From Euptelea pleiosperma (Eukaryota > Streptophyta > Magnoliopsida > Ranunculales > Eupteleaceae): a stretch of 64,000 bases of DNA. Below, piece after piece: positions 38,495 through 49,044 of the stretch; the stretch's first letter is position 1; the number at the start of each line of letters is the position of its first letter. The notes beneath the pieces are model-generated. The model did no database searches. It was not told the DNA's origin and saw only the letters and a program-made list of their open reading frames with translations. The DNA is taken from the NCBI GenBank assembly GCA_035048495.1, contig CM068552.1, positions 16,926,753 to 16,990,752 on the forward strand, in the 5' to 3' direction. The position numbers and the translations under genes were made by a program.

Positions 38495-38508
38495 CCTTAA
38501 TTTATATA
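38495..38508 (-). promoter_or_regulatory. Candidate TATA box of the PB1 gene
   Basis: The minus strand reads TATATAAATTAAGG. It is followed downstream by a GA/CT-rich leader (38.30-38.37 kb) typical of plant 5' UTRs. It lies 1.2 kb before the ATG, so a 5'-UTR intron would be needed. A possible acceptor, gttttgcag, lies near 38.13 kb on the minus strand. This is inferred. Confidence 0.4.
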
Positions 38509-38509
38509 C

Positions 38510-40190
38510 CCTTTTTGCAGGGGCAATTTGGAAAATATCATGTCTTTAGTGTCTACGTACCCTACTGAAACAATCAAAATAACCGTAACTACTTGAAACT
38601 TATGATTGGGGCACACCCGCACACTCTTCCTTTTGAAAAGACAAAAGTAGCCCTTATCAAAGATCAATTGCATTTGTTTCGAGACTCGGGGGACTCCCAT
38701 TTTTGACACTCATTTTGGCGTGCGTACCCACGTAGAAGATGAATCCATGGCTGATTTTTGGTGAGGAGATCATCCTCATAAAAATTCAAATCATTCCAAT
38801 ATTCGTAGACTGGTTTAGAAGTTGAAGAATTATGGATCGTCGATTTTTACTGTGTAACTTGAAAACCACATTTGACCGGAGGGGGGGGGGGGTTGCTGAT
38901 TGATTCATCTTCTACGTTGGTATGCCAAAATGGGTGTAAAAAATGGGGGTCCCCCCGAGCCTGACCCTCGTTTCAATTGGTAGAGAAATTTTTTACCAAG
39001 GCCTTCTTTGATTGCACAAAAATTATGAAAATTTTTCTTAGGAAAATACATCTGATAAGGGTATTTGGTGCGGTATTTGATTGCACGGAAATATGCTATT
39101 TCCAATTATGTGAAAATATGGGTAAATTTTCGTAGAAACCAATTCTTACCTGTGGAACAGAAATGAATTCCAGGCTTGGATGCAAAAATCTTGTTTTCTT
39201 GGGAAAATATTCCCATTTTAAATGGCTATCAAACACACACCCGAGAGGAATCAATGAGTTTTTATTTACCTGCGGGCAAATTGAAAGGATTGTGAAAAAT
39301 ATTTGCATGCACAAATATGAAGAAAATGTTGTTTGCGTGCGTGAATTATTTATTTTTCCTATTTGCATACTATCTAAATAGATCTTTAAAGGCGTGCTTG
39401 ATTGCACAGAAAAATTTCCCGAGAAAATACATCTTGGAAATGTCTTAAATGACTTATCGATTGCAACTTAGAACATATTTCAATCATGTGAGAAAATCAA
39501 TGTGTATTTTCAGGTGAAAATGAATTCTCACCTATCTTGATGGGAAATGAATTCCGGACTTAGTTGGGAAAATTATATCAAACACGCCCTAAAGATTTTA
39601 GCTTTGGTGGAGTTCATGGCAATAAGAAAAGAATTGTTGGATTGTGGCGCACCCAAATTTGCTGGTGTTCCACTAATTAGTTGCCACCTATGTACATGGA
39701 CGTGGAGGAACGTTCAATTTTGCTGAATAGCGCTTAGCTTCAAGGCGGAAGCTACGTGGCTCTGCATCAAAGATGTACGAGAAGAATTACAATTTAATGG
39801 AAGGGTATTTTAGTCCAAATGAATGTCTATCTTTGGAGCCCGACATCCTCGGGAAAATTTTACCGAATTTTTGCTCAAGCCATGACTTCAAACCGCCGAA
39901 AGAAAATCGCCACATGTCAAAAGTGACATCACCTTTCGGTTCGGGATTCTACGGGTGCTGGTTCTTACACGCCTTGTGGGTCTTACAAATTCACGTGCCC
40001 TCTCTTGTTCTTTGTCACGTGGCAGGAGCCTAGCATGTCGGATTGCGCACATGGCACCCCTCCTCCGATGAGATTTTGAGTGGAGTAGAACTTTGATCAC
40101 GATACGAGGCACGTGGCAGGTTTTAGAGACGGCTGACTGAATTGATGGTTGAGTAGAACTTTGCTGACCCGCGCTGACCAGTAAAGTTTC
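38510..40190. other. Intergenic repeats, no gene recognised
   Basis: A copy of the gatttttggtgaggagatcatcc repeat lies at 38.75-38.88 kb and ends at a poly-G run. An AT-rich block at 39.0-39.6 kb repeats the idea of tgattgcacagaaaa and gaaaatacatct twice, suggesting a decayed MITE. The rest is unnamed. Confidence 0.5.
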
Positions 40191-40299
40191 TGACCGATCA
40201 TAATATTAGCCACATGGCACACTATTAGAGGACGGTATGGATGTTTGGCCAATCCCTAGGTGGACTTGCAAACCAAAAAAATCAGTTTGATTAGTTACT

Positions 40300-40985
40300 T
40301 TTGCCCATTGATTTCAGTCACTGGAGAAAGTGTCCCTCATTCCGGTGATACACTACCCCAACATTATAAAAGTGCCTTGATGCTCAAAATCACCTCTTGG
40401 AAGGTGCCCTTGTTACCTTGGAATGTTATTTTGTTTCTTTCAATCTACACTCCACATATTATTGCCAACAACAACAACTTTCCCCTCCTAGAAATGGGGA
40501 TAAGAGGCCAATTTTCTAAAACTGCTCTTAAGTTTTCGAAAACACCCACTTCAATCTCATGTGAGCTAGGAAGAGTGACCAAACTTGCCAGACAAAAAGG
40601 TGGTTAGTATTCTCCCCATTAGCCTTACACATAACACAATAGTCCACTAAGATCCATTTTCTAATGATAGATTTTATTCTAACTTTCTCTACAATTTTCA
40701 AGGTACTACCATTATCAAGTTCGTTAGGATTGAAGGTTTATGAGCAAATGGATGTTGAATTGTGCCGATTCACTTGCTTGATGGGGAGGGATATTGAGTA
40801 ACCATGAAGAAAAGATATATTCCTGCATAAGGATGCCATTGAAAAAGACTTATCTATAAAAATGTTAGACATATAATGTCCAAGGTTTAAAGTTTCAATC
40901 TCATCCATTGGATTCTTTGGCACTGAGACAATGTGAAAAAGGCTGAAAATTGTTTGTCTTGTGCAAGTCAACCCGAAATAGGATC
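40300..40985 (-). mobile_element. LINE remnant: zf-RVT region (decayed)
   Basis: Minus-strand translation gives KIVEKVRIKSIIRKWILVDY, CVMCKANGENTNHLFVWQVW and LAHMRLKWVFSK. The C-x2-C...H pattern and its context resemble the zinc-binding segment between RT and RNase H of plant LINE ORF2. There are many stops, so it is non-functional. Confidence 0.6.
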
Positions 40986-41469
40986 TATTCTCGGTCTTGG
41001 TTGAGACTTTTAACCATCAAAGCATCCGCTTGGTTCAAGAAATTGTAATTACTAGTGTTTGGTTGCATGAAAAACATCAAATTCACGGAAAGAATGTATT
41101 CAAATAAACGGGAACAATAAAACACCATTTTGCAAATGTTTGCATTATTCTAACCCAACCCAAGTTGACCCTAACATGAATCGTAACCTGCCATTTAGGA
41201 TTCTATTTTCTGTACAATAAAAGGTCTAAAAATAGCAAATCTTGAAGGATTTCTTACTTTCAAAAATGGCATTACAAGATGTTATTCGTGTTTTGGTGAC
41301 TTTCAATATTTCTTTTTTGTTAGGTAAAACCTTCATCAATTGTTGACTTTCATTGTTCTATTTAAAGGTAACTTAATTCTCATTTTCTCAACAAAATTAC
41401 GCATTGCATCTCAAATCACTTCGGGAGTTTCCTGACACCCGTAAAGCATTAAGGGTCGTGCCACCTCAC

Positions 41470-41785
41470 GGTAAGTTGTGCGATTGAAGCTATTGATTGT
41501 TGGATTCGATAGATCTACGGTCCACAAGGCAACAACTTTATTAATAGGAAGTCACTATTTGACTGAGAAATTAAAATTTTGGAAGCGGTGATCATGCACC
41601 AATGATTGTGTGTTACATATACTTAGGGTTACTTTTTAAAAAAGTTTTTTTAAAACAAAATCATAAACCCCAGGTATATGTGGTGCACAATCATTGGGCA
41701 CATGACCGCCGCTCCAAAAAATTTCTGTAGGTCTGTGGAATCCAACAATCAATGGCCTCACAACATTTTGGCGGTTTACGCGTGG
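41470..41785. mobile_element. Inverted-repeat MITE of the caatggcctca family
   Basis: The left part attgattgttggattcgata followed by gatctacggtccacaaggc is mirrored by the right part ggtctgtggaatccaacaat followed by caatggcctca. An inner inverted pair (tgatcatgcaccaatgattg near 41.59 and caatcattgggcacatgac near 41.69 kb) suggests a nested palindrome. Confidence 0.65.
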
Positions 41786-42169
41786 GGTAGCATTTTCGAA
41801 GCATTAATACCTAATTATTCTTAAGAAGATCATCTTAGCACTAACTTTTCATTCTTAATAAGATAATTATTCATGGAGAATAATTATATTAATTTGTTCT
41901 CTACTTTTCATTTTTCAATGCTCCTAACTTTTTTCTCAACAAGATGTGTGGCAAAATGAGGAATGTACATTTAAAGCTGGGGAGTGGAGGGGAGGGAAAG
42001 GAAAGGGATATTCTTTTCTTGAGCCTTAACAAAAGAATAAAAGAATAATTGGAGTTCCTAATCCATGATTAGACTTATTCCCTTGATAATCCGCTCTACT
42101 TTTAAGATGTGTTTGGTTCGGCACTTTTTCGGTAAAGAAATGACTATATTAAAGCTAATGGCTGGGGAG

Positions 42170-42227
42170 GTTAGGAGTGTCAATTTGTACTTGTTTAACC
42201 AAAATCGAATCAGAACCAGAACTGAAA

Positions 42228-42259
<32 letters not shown>

Positions 42260-43033
42260 CGGGGGACAATAATTTCATACAATATTTTTGACAACAAAAA
42301 TTGGCACAGGCCAATGTATAAATCAGAAGTCTTGGAATGGGGTGATTTTTATGGAGGATGGTCTCTATAGTGAGGAGATCATCTTCACAAAAATTCAAAT
42401 CAATCCAATTTTTGTAGATCAGTTTACAAGTTGAAGAATTATGGACCGTCTATTTTTTTCTTTGACTTAAAAATCACATTTGATTGGGTTAGAAATTTCA
42501 GAATGTGCTGATTTTTTGTAGGGGTTATCTATATGATGTGGAGATCATCCTCACACAAAATCAGCTATTGAGTCCTCTTCCATGTGGGTACGCCAAAATT
42601 GTTGTCAAAAATGTTGTATGGAATTGTTGTCACCCGATCCTGACCCTATATATATATATATACCAAAAAGTTCACGTTTTTTCTCAGCCTTGGATTCCGA
42701 GAATCCAACGGTGGTTTTGCTTTTGCAAAAGTGATGCCAGCTCAACACTATTAACCACCGCTGGATTCTCAGATCCACGGCCGAGAAAAAATGTGAACTT
42801 TTTGGTTCACTTTTGTTGGTCATCGGAACCCGACCCATATAAATATGATATTAAATAGTGTAAAAATTGTCAGAATAACAAGATTGGAACTGAAGTTCAG
42901 ATACATAACCAACTGAAACCAAACTATCTGTTCTAGTTCCGGATCCATCATTTTGAGAACCGAAACCGATGAGAACCAACAATTTTAGTTCTGGTTTTGG
43001 GTACCTTAGGAACCGACCCGTTGACACCCTAGG
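42170..43033. mobile_element. Decayed hAT-like GGTTCC element interrupted by other repeats
   Basis: The left end gtcaatttgtacttgtttaa and right end gaaccgacccgttgacaccc match the termini of the complete copy at 59.3-59.7 kb. The interior is split by a (TC)n tract, a gtgaggagatcatc repeat and the small palindrome at 42.66-42.81 kb. Confidence 0.55.
42662..42807. mobile_element. Small foldback element, 146 bp
   Basis: The left arm accaaaaagttcacgttttt, with ggattccgagaatccaacgg, is mirrored by gctggattctcagatccacg and aatgtgaactttttggt. A fragment of the same family lies near 46.60-46.67 kb. Confidence 0.75.
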
Positions 43034-43441
43034 GGAGGAGGAGGAGGAGGAGGGGGGGGAGGGCATATTCTTTTCTTGGGTCTTGATAAAAGAATAATTC
43101 TTCATATGGATTTCCTAATGCATGATTAGATTTATGACTTCGATAAATCGATTCCAATCTTATTGGTTATCTATATACTATTTTGTTCTAAAGAGACGAA
43201 TTGATTCCAAAATCCACGGCCGAGAGCAAGAGTGAAAGGACGAGTGCAAAAAGGCGAGTCCCCTGATCTTGATCCTGATCCCAACCCTACTAACTGGAGT
43301 ATTGCTGTTTTACATGCAACTACTTCAATTTGTTCTTGTCCTATTTCATCCTTATGGTCGTAGCACACATCCTTATGGCCCACCAACTCATCAACGTGAA
43401 CCCATAAAATACCATGTTGCTCGAATGGTAATTTTTTGAGT

Positions 43442-43758
43442 TTTTTAGTAATACCCCCTTAAAATTTGAAAGTAATTAGTAATACACCCTTATACTTCCA
43501 AAATTTAGGATGACTCTCCTTGACCTAGTTTTAAACATCGTTTGACTAACATTAAAATGTGACATGCATCGTGCGCCTGTTAACGTACCTATGAAAAGAT
43601 TATAATATTGCAAGTACAATGCTAACGACGTCTGATTCAAGTCCGTTTTAACTTAAGTCAACAGCTGTTAAACTAGGTCAAGGGGGGTAATCCTAAAGTG
43701 TAAAAGTATAAGGGGGTATTACTAATTACTTTCAAATTTCAGGGGATGTTACTAAAAA
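43442..43758. mobile_element. Foldback MITE, about 317 bp, arms near 100 bp
   Basis: The left arm runs tttttagtaataccccctt, gaaagtaattagtaatacac, ccttatacttcc and ccttgacctagttttaa. The right arm is its inverted copy, gttaaactaggtcaaggggg, aagtataagggggtattact, aattactttcaaatttcagg, ttactaaaaata. There is no coding capacity. Confidence 0.85.
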
Positions 43759-43759
43759 T

Positions 43760-44972
43760 AAATTTTAGAAAATTTTGACATACCCCCATGTAATCTTTGA
43801 AATTAGACATACCCCACAAGTTGAAAAAGTTGACATACCCCCTATGACTTTGTCAACTGTCATTTGACCAGTGTTGACTCGAGTTGAACACCAAATTTTT
43901 GATTGAAAGACGAAAATACCCTTTTCAACCTTGGAACAAGGGTTTGGCCAAAACCCAAACCCCAAATCAACCAGCTGTGGTGGATAACCAATCAAGAGAT
44001 TCAAATGGATTAGCCGCCCATCACTGGCGACCAACCCACCGGAGTCCTATTGATGGCCAACCACCAAGTTGGCGACAATTTTAATTCTAAAAACATTGGG
44101 TTTTTAAAAGCACGAGTAGAGATAGGAGTTCAAAGCACATATATATGAGGTTGTTGCCTGCGACACTAGAGAGGTCACATGATTGCATCGAACACCTAGA
44201 AAAGTAGTGGATGAGAGAATGTCCCATATCATGTTATGATTCTCAAAGAAGTTGAGTAATGCAACTCGCGCCTCGACACACATTGACGGCCCTAGTGCAA
44301 ATTGTGTGTCACACGCATTTATTGGTGCAAGCAAATACATATTTTTATTTTCCAAGATCGCACATCGGTGCTGATGCGCACGTATTCTCAAAAAACAAAC
44401 GCAGTTTAAATAGAAATACCCTTCTCCTTGGGAGATAAGTTTTTATTCCTTCTTTATATCCCCCATTAAGAAGGTTATTTTTGTAAAAGAAAGTTAAAGA
44501 CATTGGAGCCAGTGAAGAACAAAAGTACCTAAAACCAAAACTAGGAAAAAGGGACTCCTTGTTGACCATACTCTAGCTCGGCGGCCGATCCCGTTCTGGA
44601 TCACCCCGAGATCACTGTTTCCCAAAGGAGGCTCAATTTGTCTCAGGTGAGATGGTCCGATCCCGTTCTGGATCGGACCGGTCCGGATTGGGATCGAAGC
44701 CCACCGATTCGGCCTCGATCCCAAGATTTCGAACCAGGATGTTGACAGATCAATAATTCAAACAACTCAAATAAAACCTTGAAAATAAGATCACACAAAA
44801 AAAAAAAAAAAAAAAAAGAGGGATTGGATAATTGTGAAGGCCCTAAAAAAAGGCAACCACATAAATATAAGATGAACCATTGATTTAACCTTCCAAAGTT
44901 CAAACATCAAAGTTCTAAACCACCCGAAAAGAGCATGCTCAACAACAAAGACAAAGAAATAAAAAATATAAA
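43760..44972. other. Intergenic DNA downstream of the 181-aa gene
   Basis: 43.79-43.87 kb has more gacataccccc words like the foldback just before it. 44.57-44.74 kb is a GC-richer block with the repeated word gatcccgttctggatc. A poly-A tract lies at 44.80-44.82 kb. The 3' UTR of the gene ending at 44973 should fall in the right part. Confidence 0.45.
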
Positions 44973-45518
44973 CTAACGTCCAAAAAGACGCTGACATGCT
45001 TTTATGATCTTGCCTCTCTTCTTCTTGGATCTTGTCTGCATAGTGGTCAGATCATGATCATGCTCATGTTCATGCTCATGATCAGGATCAGGAACATGAT
45101 CATGAGTGGGAGAAGAAAGGAGGCCACATTGGTCATGGATCCTGCAATACCCATCTGAAAGTGTACTAGATTTCCTGACGGAGAAGGCCCTTCTCACTGC
45201 ACAACGAACTGAGGTACTGCTTCGTCTTTCAGCCCTGATCCATTGAGATGAAGTTGAAGAGACTGAGCAATTTCTTCTCAAATCCTCACCAAATCTCTCT
45301 TCACCACCACCATCATGTTCTTCCTTATCCGGAGTAGAATCATGGGGTGTATTGATATTCTTCTTCTTGGATTTTTTTGTCTGTTGGGTTTTCAAATTGA
45401 GATCAATGTTTGGGTTTGTGATAGGTATGGGTGATTGAGGAGGAGAGAAGATCTCTGAAAAGTCTATGGATAATGATTTTCTAGTTCTATGAACTCTGAT
45501 CTTTGAGTATGCAGTCAT
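44973..45518 (-). CDS. Plant-specific small protein of unknown function, 181 aa
   Basis: A single open frame runs from MTAYSKIRVHRTRKSLSIDF to a basic end, KKKRGKIIKACQRLFGR. The middle has a Ser/Arg-rich part (RRSSTSVRCAVRRAFSVRKS), SDGYCRIHDQCG (about residues 121-132) and an Asp/His run (PDPDHEHEHEHDHDL, 143-157). I recall plant proteins with a GYCRIH-like motif and a KIxKACxRLFG C-terminus, but none with a known role. The composition is unlike the surrounding AT-rich repeats, which supports a real gene. The second residues after Met (TAYSK) look like a natural start. It is likely soluble, since no membrane segment or signal peptide is seen. Confidence 0.8.
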   Translation of the reverse strand: MTAYSKIRVHRTRKSLSIDFSEIFSPPQSPIPITNPNIDLNLKTQQTKKSKKKNINTPHDSTPDKEEHDGGGEERFGEDLRRNCSVSSTSSQWIRAERRSSTSVRCAVRRAFSVRKSSTLSDGYCRIHDQCGLLSSPTHDHVPDPDHEHEHEHDHDLTTMQTRSKKKRGKIIKACQRLFGR

Positions 45519-45940
45519 CTTTTTTTTCTTTACATTTGTTTTCTTTCATGGATGTAATGGGTTTTAGAGAAAAATGGTGGGGGCTAAGTTTAGAGGTATT
45601 TCTAGTGGTGGAAGTTAGAGGAAGTGGTTAATTTGACCATACTAAAAATAGGTTATGGGAGGTGGGGCCCAATGGTGAGGGCTAGAGAAATGCCAGTCAA
45701 TGCCAACAAGATAAAAATAATGGTGGTGGTAGATTTGGAGGCAAAGATAAAAATAGAGGAGGTTAGATTTGGAGGTGGTTATGCTACTAGTGGCGGTTGG
45801 GTGACAAATAGGTGGTTGGTGTTGATTTGGAGGACAAATATGTCGGAGCAAATTTAACGTAGATAGATCTGGAGGTGATGCGCTAAAGTTGGGGTGTCCA
45901 GGGATTATAAATTTGCTGACATGCAACGGTCAGCGAAGCT
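45519..45940 (-). other. Upstream region of the 181-aa gene
   Basis: This is the presumed promoter/5' UTR side. It contains a purine-rich stretch with repeated gatttggaggt-like words (45.73-45.85 kb). No clear TATA box was chosen. Confidence 0.4.
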
Positions 45941-46900
45941 GCTGACAGACCACAATATGAGTCACGTGGCACACTATTAGAGGATGCTAACTGTATGGAT
46001 GTTTGGAAAATCCCTAGGTGGACCTATAAACAAAAGAATTCAACAGGATTAGTGATTTCTAGGCGTTGGATTGGAGTTATTTTCATGAGTTGATTTTAAC
46101 CGTGGAATTTGATCATTATTGCTCCAAAGGTTAGAAATAACTAATCAGGCTGATTTTTGATTTGTAGTATTGGTCATCAATGTTGATGACGGATCACAGT
46201 ATGAGCCACGTGGTAGACTGACCCTATGGATGTTTGGCCCAACCCTAGATGGACCTAGAGGCCGAAAATTAGCCTGATTAGTGATTTTTAAGCATTGGTC
46301 TTGAGTCCATTTCATGGGTTGATTTTTAACCGTGGATTCGAGCATTATTTGGGCTACAAAAGATCCAAATTTAAGTTCAAGAATCTTGTACTATCATTAT
46401 AGTAAAGGATCGGGCTCCCATTACAGGACACAATATGAGCCACGTGGCACACTCTTATAGGACTCTGACCATATGGATGTTTGGCCAATCCCTAGGTGGA
46501 CCTACAAACCAAAAATCAGCCTGATTAGTGATTTATAAGCACTGGATTGGACTTATTTTCATGGGTTGATCTCAACTGTGGGGATTTGAGCAGTATCTGA
46601 CATAACAAGATCTCGGGCGTGGATTCTGAGAATCCAACGGTGATTTTGCTTTGGTAAAAGTGAATTCCATCAGCAAAGTTGATGATGGATCACAATATGA
46701 GCCACATGGCACACTCTTAGAGACCAATGATGGACCACAATATGAGCCACATGGCACACTCTTAGAGACCACTGTCCCTATGGATGTTTGGCCCATTCCT
46801 AGGGGTACCTACGTAACAAAAATCAGCCCAAATAGTGATTTCAAACCTTTGGTTCTTGGTATGTTCCCTGCTTTTAAAGGGTGTCTGTATGCGTTTGCCC
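45940..46900. repeat. Cluster of palindromic MITE copies (aatcagcctgattag family)
   Basis: At least four copies or half-copies lie side by side: 45.95-46.19, 46.19-46.40, 46.43-46.60 and 46.68-46.86 kb. Each has gagccacgtggcacactctt, tatggatgtttggcc, ccctaggtggacct and tcagcctgattagtgattt. The segment at 46.68-46.78 kb carries a local duplication of gagccacatggcacactctt. Confidence 0.8.
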
Positions 46901-46918
46901 ATTGAGAGTAAAAGTTAT

Positions 46919-47223
46919 GTCACAATACTAGCCACGTAGCACACTCTTAGTGAATGCTGACTGTATGGATGTTTGGCAACTCCCTCGGTGGACCTGCAAA
47001 CCAAAAATCAGCCTGATTAGTAACTTGCAACCTTTGGATCCCTTGCACTCAAATAATGCTCAAATTACTACGGTTAAAATCAACCCATGAAAATAACTTC
47101 AATCCAACGCTTATAAAACCACTGATCATGTTTAGTTTTGGTGTATAGGTCCACCTAGTGATTGGCCAAACATCCATACGGTCAGTGTCCACTAAGTGTG
47201 TGTCATGTGGTTTGTATTGTGAC
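46919..47223. mobile_element. Complete palindromic MITE, 305 bp, with a 9-bp direct flank repeat
   Basis: It starts gtcacaatactagccacgta and ends catgtggtttgtattgtgac, which are inverted repeats extending through most of the element. Flanks are aaaagttat (46910-46918) and aaaagtttt (47224-47232), an 8 of 9 match. A 9-bp duplication points to a Mutator-like (MULE) origin for this family. Confidence 0.75.
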
Positions 47224-49044
47224 AAAAGTTTTTCTCCTCTATGGGCAAACGCCATTTTAAATGACGCCATTTATTTAAAAGGGCGTTTGTCAGCCTTTTT
47301 CAGCTTTAATTTTTGTCGAGGAGAGATGTCCTTTGAAAGGGCGTTCAGTTACTTTTTTTTTGTAAACATTACAATTTTTTTTTTTTTGTAAATATATTTA
47401 AATATTTTATTGTTTAAGAAATTTTATCGTAATTAATTAACGTTATAGAAACGAGGATAAGGAAACAAAAAAAATAATAATAATTATTATTTCCTCTTAT
47501 TCCAAATGACATTAGAAAGAATCTATATAATAAAACAGGACGGTTGTCTCCCCTTCTTATCCGGCTTCATAAAAAATGGTCGAGATCTTATCACACCAAA
47601 TGGATAGTGGATCTCAGCCACTCACACCCAATTTTGACAAACGCTTTGTCGATGAGTGCCGTGGGCACGGGTCACCTACTATTTACCTACATATAGAGAA
47701 TGAAATGGGTTGGATTTACATATAGCCAAGGGTCAAGCTCAGGAGCCCCACTTTTTATGCCTCGAGAGGGGTGTTGCAGTTAAAACGGATTGAAACGGCC
47801 GGGGCAAAAATGGAAAAAAATGAATTTTAACTGATTTTAATGATTTTAACTATATAACAAAATAGGACGGTTGTCTCCCACTCTTATCCTGCTTCATAAA
47901 GGATGGCCAAGATCTTATCACACCAAATGGACAGTGGATCTCAGCCACTCACACCCAATTTTGACAAACGCTTTGTCAATGAGTGCCGTGGGCATAAGTC
48001 ACCTACTATTTACCTACATATAAGGAATAAAATGGGTTGGATTTACATATAGCCCAAGGGTCAGGCTCAAGAGCCCCACTTTTTATGCCTCGAGATGGGT
48101 GTTACCGTTAAAACGGATTGAAATGGCCAGGGGCAAAAATGGAAAAAAATGGAATTTAACAGAATTAAACGGTTTTAACGATTTTAACAAAAAAAAATGG
48201 CGCTGAAATTCAAATTTTAAAATAAAAAAAAATGGAATTTAACGAATTTAACGGTTGTTTTTTTCACAAAAATTTTCAGAATTAAACGGCTGTTTAAACG
48301 ATTTTAATGGCCGTTTAAACGATTTTAACGGCCGTTAAAACAAAAAAAACAGCCGTTTTATTCAAAACCGATAAAACTTGTTTAAACGGTTTTAACGAAA
48401 ACGGGCTTGGGGCGTTACCGTTTAAACGGCAGTTTTTAAAATCATGATTTTAACGGAAAAAAGTGGTGCTGAAATTCAAAATTTAAATTTTGAAATTTAA
48501 AAATTGAAAAAAAAAAAAAAACTAGAATTTAACAGAAATTTAATGGTTTTCTTGTACCCCTCTTATCTTATATGGCTTCAATAATGAGTGGTTGAGATCC
48601 ACTATGCTTCATATCGATGGCTGAGATTAACTCCCACCCGATTTTGACAAACACTTTGTCGGAAAGTGCCACGGGCACGGGTTATCCACGCATATTAAGA
48701 CAACTCAGTTGTATTCTCTTATCTTATCCATCCATCTAATGTAAACGGTTAGATAAAGAGTGGTTGAGATCAAATCCATCGATCTAATGTGGACGGTCAG
48801 ATTTCAACCACTCAATCCGCCTCATTTGACCTCAATTTATTCAAAATTTAAATTTCAACACCGTTATTTTTTGTTATTCTGTTATTTTCCCATTTCTCCC
48901 TCTATGCATTACAATTCGTTATAACAACCGTTCTAATGGAAAAAATGGTAACACACCAGTCCGCTATACCATTGGAATGCCGAAAGCACCCAATTTTTGC
49001 AAACACTTTTGTAGGAGAGTGCCGTGGGCATGGGCCATCTATTA

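Noticed and set aside
40260..40607. A 115-codon plus-strand frame
   Set aside because: It is the opposite strand of a decayed LINE zinc-binding region. No domain is seen in the plus-strand translation.
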